Of a DNA stretch of 9,472 bases, positions 1-5,595 are shown one piece after another (position 1 is the stretch's first letter; the number at the start of each line of letters is the position of its first letter). The position numbers were made by a program, and so were the translations under genes. Origin of the DNA: Lentisphaerota bacterium (lineage in GTDB: Bacteria; Verrucomicrobiota; Kiritimatiellia; RFP12; UBA3636); the NCBI GenBank assembly GCA_012514445.1, contig JAAZAI010000031.1, positions 1 to 9,472 on the forward strand. Direction: 5' to 3'. The notes beneath the pieces were generated by a model. The model was not told the DNA's origin. It made no database searches and saw only the letters and a list, made by a program, of their open reading frames with translations.

Positions 1-360
1 CAGCGCTTCGCAGCGCTTGTCCCTGAGCAGCTTCAGGAGGTTGCAGGGATGGGCCGTGCGTGGCAGGAAGCAGAGCTCGATGCCAATGGGATGCTCCAGC
101 GTGTATCGGGCGATGCCCGACAAGACGCCGGCCAGAAAGCCCTCGATGATGGGCTGCTGGATTTCGACGACGGCGAGAATGCGGACGAGCCGGCCGGACG
201 CGTTCAGGCCGTGAGCCTCCTCCCGGAGCAACTTGAGAATCCTGCAACGAAGATCTTCGCTGACGCCGGGATGGTTGTTGACCACCCGCGATATGGTCGC
301 CGTCGAGACGCCGGCCATCGCCGCGATCCTCTTGATGTTGAAAGAGGGTGTTCTCGCCAT
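1..360 (-). CDS. LacI-family transcriptional regulator, N-terminal part (cut by window edge)
   Basis: The first 120 codons of a LacI/GalR-type DNA-binding regulator; the rest lies beyond position 1. Residues 8-27 (NIKRIAAMAGVSTATISRVV) form the classic LacI helix-turn-helix, followed by NNHPGVSEDLRCRILKLL as helix 3 and the start of the hinge. From about residue 60 (RILAVVEIQQPIIEGFLAGVLSGIARY) the periplasmic-binding-protein-like effector domain begins, with the usual pattern of a short strand and then a helix containing F..GVL.GI. The ATG at 358-360 is chosen because the helix-turn-helix starts at the normal distance from it; AGGGAG about 10 bases upstream is a modest ribosome-binding site. 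In this family the effector is commonly a sugar or nucleoside. No catabolic gene lies on the visible side, so the regulon is unknown. The hinge (LNASGRLV) is less canonical than the usual N..A..L pattern. Confidence 0.88.
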   Translation of the reverse strand, partial: MARTPSFNIKRIAAMAGVSTATISRVVNNHPGVSEDLRCRILKLLREEAHGLNASGRLVRILAVVEIQQPIIEGFLAGVLSGIARYTLEHPIGIELCFLPRTAHPCNLLKLLRDKRCEAL

Positions 361-409
361 ATTTCTGTCACTCCCTTGCCAGCGAACCCGCGTTGGCTTT
401 GATTAGTTG

Positions 410-422
410 CGTATAATATACG
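410..422. promoter_or_regulatory. 13-base palindrome over the -10 box, candidate autoregulatory operator
   Basis: CGTATAATATACG is a perfect palindrome around a central A and covers the predicted -10 box of the lacI-family gene. LacI-type regulators bind palindromes and often repress themselves, so an operator is reasonable. However, it lacks the central CG common in LacI-family operators, and an AT-rich -10 can be palindromic by chance. Confidence 0.3.
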
Positions 423-441
423 AAAATAATCGGCCAAGCAA
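413..441 (-). promoter_or_regulatory. Predicted sigma70 promoter of the lacI-family gene
   Basis: On the minus strand TTGCTT (436-441) is separated by exactly 17 bases from TATTAT (413-418). The -10 box lies 53 bases upstream of the ATG at 360. Prediction by consensus only. Confidence 0.5.
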
Positions 442-596
442 GTCCGATTTTCAGACGACATCCGCATGGGCGGGGAATGAAGTGCCACCGGAATCATCTG
501 GATGAAATCGCGAGAATGGATTGCCCCGCCAGCCGTCGCGGCTTGCCGGGACTTCTTCGCCCCACCCTGATTCGACTGCTCTGTGAATTTCTCTCA

Positions 597-627
597 ATTG
601 TAATCTTGTTTTTTTCAAGATTACAAT
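597..627. repeat. Perfect 12-bp inverted repeat with a 7-base T/A loop
   Basis: ATTGTAATCTTG (597-608) and CAAGATTACAAT (616-627) are perfect reverse complements separated by seven T. It stands out in a GC-rich region. It could be an operator for a dimeric regulator, a cruciform-forming site or a hairpin in RNA. The T run is in the loop rather than behind the stem, so it is not a standard intrinsic terminator. Confidence 0.7.
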
Positions 628-702
628 AGATCATTACGATTCAAACATTTACCTGAAAACATCGATCTCATGATGTCATCTCAAAGATGACCGGATTACC
701 GT

Positions 703-740
703 GTCGAGTCACGGGTCAGCGTGGGGACTCCGCCACGCGC
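703..740. repeat. 38-base direct repeat, copy 1
   Basis: Matches 767-804 at 36 of 38 positions, with a start-to-start distance of 64 bases. It contains a small dyad, GCGTGG (719-724) and CCACGC (733-738), around GGACTCCG, giving a REP-like stem-loop. It lies in non-coding DNA downstream of parB and upstream of the lacI-family gene. Confidence 0.75.
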
Positions 741-766
741 CTACAATCAAGCCATGCAATCACAGC

Positions 767-804
767 GTCGAGTCGCGGGTCAGCATGGGGACTCCGCCAC
801 GCGC
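767..804. repeat. 38-base direct repeat, copy 2
   Basis: Differs from the copy at 703-740 only by A to G and G to A changes at repeat positions 9 and 19. The second change breaks one pair of the dyad (GCATGG at 783-788 against CCACGC at 797-802). The 26 bases between the copies (741-766) are not repeated. Confidence 0.75.
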
Positions 805-919
805 TGGGGAACGACCTTCCAGATCCCGAAAGTCCAGCGTCCGGGGAGCGGGAGTGTCACGAAGCCGTCGGCATCCGCCGTGCGGCGAAGGGCCCGACCG
901 CCGACAAGCAATAGGGCGC

Positions 920-1981
920 CTAGATGTCGTCGTTGACGTCGACGCCGAGCAGTTCGAGCAGCCGGGTCAGCTCCTCGTTGTCCGCGTACTCCAGTTCGAT
1001 GCGGCCCTTGCCGCGGCGGCCGTTGGCGAAGCGCACCGACGGGCTGAGCCGCACGCGGGTGCCAAAGCGGTGGTGGAGCTTGTCGAGCAGCGTCGCCAGG
1101 AATTCCTCGGGGATGTCGGGCGTGACAAGGCGCTGCTTCGGCTCCGCCTTGCGGCGGGCGACGCGCTGCTCGAGCATCCGGACGGTCAGCCCCTCCTTGA
1201 CGCTTTCGCGCGCGATCTTGATGCGCTCCTCCTCGGCTTCGAGGCCGAGGATCACCTTGGCATGGCCGACGGAGAGAAGCCCCGAGCCGAGGAGCTGCTT
1301 CACCTCGTCGGGCAGTTCGAGCATGCGCATCGTGTTGGCGACGGAGGCGCGCGCCTTGCCGACGCGGTCGGCGATGTCCGCCTGGGTCATGCCAAAGCCA
1401 TCGGCCAGCGCGCGGTAGCCTTCCGCCTCCTCGACGACGTTCAGATCCTCGCGCTGGAGGTTTTCGACGAGCGCGATCTCCGCGGCGTCGCGGTCCACGG
1501 CGTCCATCACGATGACGGGCACTTCGTGCAGTCCCGCCTCGCCGGCGGCGCGGAGGCGGCGCTCGCCGCCGATGAGCTCGTAGCCGCCATCGGGAGCCTT
1601 GCGGCAGAGGATCGGCTGGATGATGCCATGTTCGCGGATCGACGCGGCCAGTTCCTGGAGCGCCACTTCGTCGAACACGCGGCGGGGCTGCCAGGGGCTG
1701 GCGTGGATCATGCCGCGCTGCACCATGATCACATGAACGCCGCCGGCGGCGACCGGAGCGGGCGCCGCCTCGGGCGCATGCGCGGCGGGCGAAGGCGCGT
1801 TCTGCGCGGCATCGCGGCCGATCAGCGCGTCGAGACCGCGGCCGAGACCGCCATGGTGCCCGAGCTTCTTCATCGGCACCGTCGTCTTCACGGCGCGTTC
1901 AGGCTTGGCGGCAACGGCGAGCTTGCCCGCCACGGCGGCGCCGGGTTTCTTCGCGACGCGCTTCTTCGTGTTGTTGGACAT
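920..1981 (-). CDS. parB: Chromosome partitioning protein ParB
   Basis: Centromere-binding CTPase of the ParABS segregation system, 353 residues. The N-terminus has a Lys/Ala-rich tail (6-38) followed by GLGRGLDALIG (45-55), the conserved ParA-contacting motif. The ParB/Spo0J N domain follows: box I around residues 94-126 (ASPWQPRRVFDE... EHGIIQP), the CTP-binding GERRLRAA (139-146) and ENLQREDLN (173-181). A helix-turn-helix at about 198-220 (GMTQADIADRVGKARASVAN) recognises parS. The C-terminal dimerisation domain is about 292-350 (GRIELEYADNEELTRLLELL). The start at 1979-1981 is supported by GGAG nine bases upstream; an upstream in-frame ATG at 2024-2026 would place the promoter -10 inside the gene and is not preferred. 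No parA or parS-like TGTTTCACGTGAAACA site is visible. The gene sits alone between a repeat-bearing gap and a MITE, with its own promoter. Confidence 0.96.
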   Translation of the reverse strand: MSNNTKKRVAKKPGAAVAGKLAVAAKPERAVKTTVPMKKLGHHGGLGRGLDALIGRDAAQNAPSPAAHAPEAAPAPVAAGGVHVIMVQRGMIHASPWQPRRVFDEVALQELAASIREHGIIQPILCRKAPDGGYELIGGERRLRAAGEAGLHEVPVIVMDAVDRDAAEIALVENLQREDLNVVEEAEGYRALADGFGMTQADIADRVGKARASVANTMRMLELPDEVKQLLGSGLLSVGHAKVILGLEAEEERIKIARESVKEGLTVRMLEQRVARRKAEPKQRLVTPDIPEEFLATLLDKLHHRFGTRVRLSPSVRFANGRRGKGRIELEYADNEELTRLLELLGVDVNDDI

Positions 1982-2016
1982 GGTTCTCTGCTCCGAGTGC
2001 TCCGAAAGTGGGGGCA

Positions 2017-2045
2017 ATTCTACCACGACCGCCCGCTGGCCGCAA
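2017..2045 (-). promoter_or_regulatory. Predicted extended -10 promoter of parB
   Basis: On the minus strand TTGCGG (2040-2045), a 17-base spacer, then TAGAAT (2017-2022) preceded by TGG, an extended -10 arrangement. The -10 lies 35 bases upstream of the parB ATG. The -35 box begins 18 bases inside of the adjacent MITE end (2064), so parB can be expressed independently of the pseudopilin operon. Confidence 0.5.
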
Positions 2046-2054
2046 GTCTGCGAT

Positions 2055-2063
2055 GCTACGGCT
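2055..2063. repeat. 9-bp target site duplication, left of MITE copy 1
   Basis: GCTACGGCT directly abuts the left terminal inverted repeat and is repeated exactly at 2212-2220 behind the right one. Confidence 0.85.
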
Positions 2064-2211
2064 CAGCAATTCGCAATATGGCCGGGGACCAAGGAAACGG
2101 CGCGCTCGGAGATCGCGCCCTGAAAACACCGCCAAACGGGGAGACTACGAGGTAGGGCGGGCTCTCCGAGCACGCCGCTGCAAACGAGATCGGCCATATT
2201 GCGAATTGCTG
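2064..2211. mobile_element. MITE-like palindromic element, copy 1 (148 bp)
   Basis: Non-autonomous mobile element with perfect 20-bp terminal inverted repeats (CAGCAATTCGCAATATGGCC at 2064-2083, its complement at 2192-2211). Inside lies a second, imperfect inverted repeat (about 2098-2120 against 2155-2177), so most of the element can fold into one long hairpin. It has no ORF of its own. A perfect 9-bp duplication (GCTACGGCT) flanks it. Another copy is at 8047-8199; the right-hand 67 bases (2145-2211) are identical to 8133-8199, while the apical part differs by a 5-base gap and substitutions. The right-hand duplication contains the gspK stop codon (2213-2215), so insertion left the reading frame intact. 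The mobilising transposase is not in the window; 9-bp duplications are known for several IS families (IS1, IS4), so no family is assigned. Confidence 0.88.
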
Positions 2212-2220
2212 GCTACGGCT
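2212..2220. repeat. 9-bp target site duplication, right of MITE copy 1
   Basis: GCTACGGCT, identical to 2055-2063. It covers the TAG stop of gspK (minus strand, 2213-2215). Confidence 0.85.
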
Positions 2221-3373
2221 CCTCGCACCATCGCAGATAGCGCAGGGCGCCGCCGTCGCGGTAGGCGATGCACCAGATGGTGCGCTCGACATTGCCCACG
2301 CGGCCGGTGGCCGTGATGCGGAAATACTGCGAGTTGACCGTGACCCGGTCGCGAATCGCGGGATCGAGGCCCTCGATCCGCGCGAACAGGTCTTCCACGC
2401 TGGAAAAGGGATTCGGCTCGTCCTCCTCCATCGCCTCGCGCTCCTCCATGATGGCCCGCGCGAGGATGTCGTCGACATTCGGCAGCGTGCGCAGCACGTC
2501 GTAGGGCGCGGACTGGATGTTGATCTTCCCGTCGCCGTAGGTGGTGAGCATCGGCTCGATGCCCGCGATGACGATGTCGTTCGTCTCCGTGAAGCGGCTG
2601 ACGCGCGTGCCGGTCCAGGAGGTGGTCTCGTCGAGGAGCGTCGCCGGATCGAAGACGCCGCCCGTGAGGATCGTCTCCGAAAAGCCCTTGACGAGCAGGA
2701 GTTCGCGGACGGTGTCGAAGGTCCCGTTCTTCGCCTGGTAGGGCGTCTCGAGGAGGCTGTAGTAATCCTCCGTCTCGGCGCCCTTGGGGTTCGCCACGTC
2801 GTCCTCGTCCATCCAGTCCATGATGGGCTCGATGATCTCCTCCCAGTACTCCTCCGGCAGGCCGATGTTCCCCAGGATGGTCTCCCAGTCCGCCTCGGTC
2901 AGCAGATTGATGTTGAGACGCCCGGGCTCCGGCACGATGTCGAGAATCACATACCCCTCCCCGACCGGCTCGACGAGTCCGAGGATGGACTGCCCGAGGC
3001 GCAGGCGCTCCGCGGCGTCGAACCAGCGGTCCTCCTCATCCGGCTTGCCCGAGCCGCCGCCGGACTGCTTCGCCATGAGCATCTCCGCGACGACGATGCC
3101 GGATTCGGCGAGCTGGGACGCCTTGACGCGCCTCTTGGCGTAGCTGGCGTATTTCGCCTCGAGATGCGCCTCGAATCCGAACGATCCCACGAGCATGGAG
3201 AGCACGACGATGACGAGCAGCGCCATGATCAGCGCCGAACCCTCGCGGCCTCCGCACGTTCCGTCGGGGTTTTGCGTGTGATTGATCTTTGTCGCGAACT
3301 TTGTCGCGAGCTTTGTCGCCCCTGTTGTCACCACAAGGAGGGGGCGTTTTAGGACAAAGTTCAGAAGCTTCAT
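2213..3373 (-). CDS. gspK: Type II secretion minor pseudopilin GspK-like protein
   Basis: 386 residues. GspK caps the periplasmic pseudopilus tip together with GspI and GspJ. The hydrophobic segment EGSALIMALLVIVVLSMLVGSF (44-65) follows Gly45, the likely prepilin peptidase site; the glutamate at +5 is absent, as is usual in GspK. The globular part shows family hallmarks: QLAESGIVVAEML (87-99), GRLNINLLTEADW (151-163), IMDWMDEDD (184-192) and GKINIQSAPYDVLRTLP (282-298), the helix-hairpin-helix-like region. The first 44 residues are unusual: a leader far longer than normal, containing TKLATKFATKI encoded by 12-base tandem repeats. The ATG at 3371-3373 overlaps the gspJ stop (ATGA) and has GGAGG six bases upstream, so translation is likely coupled. 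It is the last gene of the operon; a MITE abuts its stop codon. No other start lies before the membrane segment. Confidence 0.88.
   Translation of the reverse strand: MKLLNFVLKRPLLVVTTGATKLATKFATKINHTQNPDGTCGGREGSALIMALLVIVVLSMLVGSFGFEAHLEAKYASYAKRRVKASQLAESGIVVAEMLMAKQSGGGSGKPDEEDRWFDAAERLRLGQSILGLVEPVGEGYVILDIVPEPGRLNINLLTEADWETILGNIGLPEEYWEEIIEPIMDWMDEDDVANPKGAETEDYYSLLETPYQAKNGTFDTVRELLLVKGFSETILTGGVFDPATLLDETTSWTGTRVSRFTETNDIVIAGIEPMLTTYGDGKINIQSAPYDVLRTLPNVDDILARAIMEEREAMEEDEPNPFSSVEDLFARIEGLDPAIRDRVTVNSQYFRITATGRVGNVERTIWCIAYRDGGALRYLRWCEEP
3287..3322. repeat. Three 12-base tandem units inside gspK
   Basis: On the plus strand the units are CTTTGTCGCGAA (3287-3298), CTTTGTCGCGAG (3299-3310) and CTTTGTCGCCCC (3311-3322). 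In the gspK frame they encode repeated Ala-Thr-Lys-hydrophobic tetrapeptides at residues 18-30, upstream of the expected prepilin cleavage site. The repeat length, a multiple of three, allows copy-number change without frameshift. Confidence 0.75.
3311..3359. repeat. Interrupted palindrome at the 5' end of gspK
   Basis: Plus-strand arms CTTTGTC (3311-3317) and GACAAAG (3353-3359), then GCCCCT (3318-3323) against AGGGGGC (3339-3345, one bulge), then TTGT (3325-3328) against ACAA (3333-3336) around a CACC loop. In the gspK mRNA this would fold starting about 14 bases behind the start codon. It resembles an inserted palindromic repeat that has been incorporated into the reading frame. Confidence 0.5.
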
Positions 3374-4401
3374 CGCCCGCCTCCGATCGAGCGGATCCGC
3401 AAGTCGCGCCCGCCAGAGCCGCCGTCGCCAGAGCCGCCATCGCGTCGATAACCGTCGGTCGAACCCGGTCGTGTGCGTCCTCGGTCGCGTCCTCCGCCGC
3501 GCGTGCCGCCGTCCCCGTCGTTTCGCCGAGGCCCGTTCGCCCCGCCCCGCTCGATGTTCACGCCGCCGGGCCTGCGGATGCCGCCGCCATCCGAGGAGCC
3601 GCCATTGCCGCCATCGCCGACGCCGCCCGGCGTGCCGCCGCCGGGGCGCCGGTTGCCGCGATCGCGATCGCCATCGCGGGCGCCGGTCTGGATCGGGTTC
3701 CAGGACATCGCCGACATCGGGATCTGCACGCAGCGGGTGTACTCCAGAGGCTCCTCGCGCTCGTTCTGCGGCTTCACGGCGATCGAGACGAGCACATGCG
3801 TCGGGATCCGGTTGCTCGCCGTCCATTCGTCAATCCATTCGTACGGTTCGCCGCCGACTTCGGCCTTGTCGGGGTCCTTCATCCGGCAATCAAGCGAGAC
3901 GACCCGGTCCGAGATCAGCAGCGGCAGGACGTCCTCGGCGGGATCGAAGTCCTCGGCCTGGCCGACGAGCTGCCACGCCTTGACGTAGAGCCCGGGCCCG
4001 TCGCCGGACTCGTCGTCCTGGACGAACAGCTCCACGCGATGCGCCGCGCCGGCCCAGGGCACGTCCTCGCCGATGAGCGACTTGCCGATCTTCACCCAGC
4101 TGAGCACGTCCCGGGCGTCCGGCGTCTCGCCGTCGTCCTGGAACTGGAAGCCGTAGTCGTAGTCCGGGCCCTTCCCCTCGGGGTAGTAGGCCGAGCGCAG
4201 CGCCATGACGACCTGCTCCATGACGGCGTCGGCGTGGTGCGACTCGTCCGCGATGGCCGTGCCCGTGCGCCAGGACTCGACGCCGACGTTCATCGTCATC
4301 GCCACGACCGTGGCGACGACCGCCATGATCGCGGTGGTCATGAGCAGTTCGACGAGGGTCACGCCGGCGCGCCCCCTCCACGTTGCCGCGCGGACGATCA
4401 T
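3370..4401 (-). CDS. gspJ: Type II secretion minor pseudopilin GspJ-like protein with Gly/Arg/Asp-rich tail
   Basis: 343 residues. The N-terminus RAGVTLVELLMTTAIMAVVA carries a canonical prepilin peptidase site (cleavage after Gly13, Glu at +5) and a single membrane helix. The folded pseudopilin body runs to about residue 240 (LPLLISDRVVSLDCRMKD, VLVSIAVK, TRCVQIPMS), matching the GspJ/PulJ pattern of late beta strands. Residues 241-343 (nucleotides 3373-3681) form a low-complexity tail almost entirely of Gly, Arg, Asp, Pro, Ser and Asn, predicted disordered and not part of the usual family; typical GspJ is about 200 residues. The start overlaps the gspI stop by ATGA (4398-4401), and the stop overlaps the gspK start. 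The tail has strong G-rich codon repetition, so its length may vary between strains. Assignment to J rests on the order G-H-I-J-K and on the body. Confidence 0.82.
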   Translation of the reverse strand: MIVRAATWRGRAGVTLVELLMTTAIMAVVATVVAMTMNVGVESWRTGTAIADESHHADAVMEQVVMALRSAYYPEGKGPDYDYGFQFQDDGETPDARDVLSWVKIGKSLIGEDVPWAGAAHRVELFVQDDESGDGPGLYVKAWQLVGQAEDFDPAEDVLPLLISDRVVSLDCRMKDPDKAEVGGEPYEWIDEWTASNRIPTHVLVSIAVKPQNEREEPLEYTRCVQIPMSAMSWNPIQTGARDGDRDRGNRRPGGGTPGGVGDGGNGGSSDGGGIRRPGGVNIERGGANGPRRNDGDGGTRGGGRDRGRTRPGSTDGYRRDGGSGDGGSGGRDLRIRSIGGGR

Positions 4402-4787
4402 TTCGGAGCCCCCTGGGCGTAGTGGATCAGGCGCACGTACTCCTCCTCCATGCCGAGGCCGCCCCGGCCCTTGACGATCTTCACGCGCACGACGAAGAGG
4501 CCGTCCTCGTCCTCGTCCTCCTCGACGGTCCGCTCGTACGTCCATCCCTCCTGGAGGGAGCTGTCGGGGTCGACGACGAGGTCGACGAGCGGATCGGACT
4601 CGATGATCATCGGATGCTCCGCGTCGCCGCGGGCGAGCACGTTGGCGGCCTCGTGGATGTAGGCGGAGGCGTTGAAGATCTCCAGCGAGGCGGAGATGCC
4701 CTGCATCAGCCCGAGCATGCAGATGCCCAGGATGACGACGGCCAGCAGCACCTCCACCAGCGTCATGCCCGATCGTCGCGCCGTCAT
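4398..4787 (-). CDS. gspI: Type II secretion minor pseudopilin GspI-like protein
   Basis: 129 residues, close to the usual GspI length. The prepilin signal is short and canonical: MTARRSG, cleavage before Met8, then MTLVEVLLAVVILGICMLGLMQG with Glu at +5 and one membrane helix. LEIFNASAYIHEAANVLARG fits the long helical spine with the alanine-rich stretch typical of GspI. GWTYERTVEEDEDEDG shows an acidic run from a GTCCTC-type repeat (near 4502-4523). GspI, J and K form the tip complex that starts pseudopilus assembly, and their genes are consecutive here. The start lies one base behind the gspH stop, and the stop overlaps the gspJ start. No strong separate ribosome-binding site precedes it, suggesting coupled translation. 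Confidence 0.82.
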   Translation of the reverse strand: MTARRSGMTLVEVLLAVVILGICMLGLMQGISASLEIFNASAYIHEAANVLARGDAEHPMIIESDPLVDLVVDPDSSLQEGWTYERTVEEDEDEDGLFVVRVKIVKGRGGLGMEEEYVRLIHYAQGAPK

Positions 4788-4788
4788 C

Positions 4789-5595
4789 TCACTCGTCCTC
4801 CCCGTCGACGATCTTCGCGGTGCCGACCGCGTTCACGACTACCGTCATGCGGTCCTCCTCGTCGTCGCGGGAGACCACGACGAACCGGTGCGGGCGCACC
4901 GTCCCGTTGGCGCGGTAGCGGATCGTCACCGGCCCGGAGCCCTCGTCGAACGCGTCCTCATGGACTTTCGCCGCATACGCCGAGCGCGACTCGACGACGT
5001 CGTCGTACCCCCGAAAGCGAAACTTGACGCCCTCCACCTTGCGCTTCATGTCGATCGAGTCCGCGAACGACACCGTCGCGGCGGGTTCGGGGCCCTCTCC
5101 GCCGTCCGCCTCGGTCTCGACGCGCGCGAACAGGTTCGTGACGGCGTCGTCGCCTCGCCACGCGGCCTCCTCGCGGTCCTGCTTCGCGACGGCGAGGCCG
5201 AAGCCGCCGGCGATCGAGGCCTGCCGGCGCGCGCTCGTCTCGATCAGGGATTCCGTGTAGCCCCATTCGTTCGTCATGGCCTCGAGGTCGCTCATGCCGA
5301 GCGCGGCCGCGAAAACGGCCTCGCGGGCCTTGATGTCGATGGTGGCGGCCTCGGGGTCGATGGTCACGTCCACCGGCGTCTGGTTCAGGAGCGCCATCGT
5401 GCGCGCGTAGCGGCCCGCGGAGGCGAGCTCGCGGGCGCCGAGGCGCAACTGCCCGCCGGCGAGCAGCGGCCCGAAGCGCGGCGCCGCGATCGCGACGAGG
5501 ATGCCCAGGATCAGGACGACCAGCAACAGCTCCACGAGGGTGAAGCCGCCGGACGACCTTCCGCCGGAGCATCCGGCTCGGCCGAACGGTCTCAT
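4789..5595 (-). CDS. gspH: Type II secretion minor pseudopilin GspH-like protein
   Basis: 268 residues, somewhat longer than the common 150-200 for GspH. A 17-residue basic, glycine-rich leader ends in SSGG, followed by FTLVELLLVVLILGILVAIA: a canonical prepilin peptidase site (cleavage after Gly17, Glu at +5) and a single membrane helix. ARELASAGRYARTMALLNQTPVDVTIDPE (about 54-82) matches the GspH/FimT pattern in which the helix leads into a strand after a TPV-like turn. The C-terminus GPVTIRYRANGTVRPHRFVVVS fits the family's conserved RF.PNG.. strand. The middle (about 100-200) is acidic and not diagnostic. The ATG directly follows the gspG stop codon with no gap, and GAGGAG in the end of gspG serves as ribosome-binding site. 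FimT-like minor pilins are the main alternative, but the operon context favours GspH. Confidence 0.82.
   Translation of the reverse strand: MRPFGRAGCSGGRSSGGFTLVELLLVVLILGILVAIAAPRFGPLLAGGQLRLGARELASAGRYARTMALLNQTPVDVTIDPEAATIDIKAREAVFAAALGMSDLEAMTNEWGYTESLIETSARRQASIAGGFGLAVAKQDREEAAWRGDDAVTNLFARVETEADGGEGPEPAATVSFADSIDMKRKVEGVKFRFRGYDDVVESRSAYAAKVHEDAFDEGSGPVTIRYRANGTVRPHRFVVVSRDDEEDRMTVVVNAVGTAKIVDGEDE

Larger units (their letters stand above)
361..919. other. Intergenic region between lacI-family gene and parB
   Basis: A 559-base stretch without a convincing gene; the short ORFs in it have no recognisable product. It carries the lacI-family promoter (413-441), a perfect AT-rich inverted repeat (597-627) and two 38-base direct repeats (703-740, 767-804). 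The segment from about 585 to 665 is clearly richer in A and T than the surroundings. No clear intrinsic terminator with a T-tract was found behind parB; CCGCC-GTG-CGGCG near 866-878 could form a small stem but has no T run in the parB direction. Confidence 0.6.

Noticed and set aside
597..627. Intrinsic terminator for parB
   Set aside because: The stem is AT-rich and the T/A run is in the loop, with no U-tract following the stem on the minus strand; it is also about 300 bases behind the parB stop.
703..804. CRISPR array
   Set aside because: Only two repeat copies, each with imperfect identity, one 26-base interval and no cas genes in the window.
701..2155. 484-codon plus-strand ORF across parB
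   Set aside because: Antisense shadow of parB in GC-rich DNA; the translation is low-complexity Arg/Ala/His-rich with no domain, while the minus strand encodes an unmistakable ParB.
2064..2211. Plain REP element or simple bidirectional terminator
   Set aside because: Defined 20-bp ends and a perfect 9-bp flanking duplication, repeated with a different 9-mer at the second copy, point to transposition; a terminator role may be secondary.
3289..4422. Long plus-strand ORF across gspJ and the start of gspK
   Set aside because: Antisense to clear pseudopilin genes; composition is Ala/Arg-rich with no recognisable domain.
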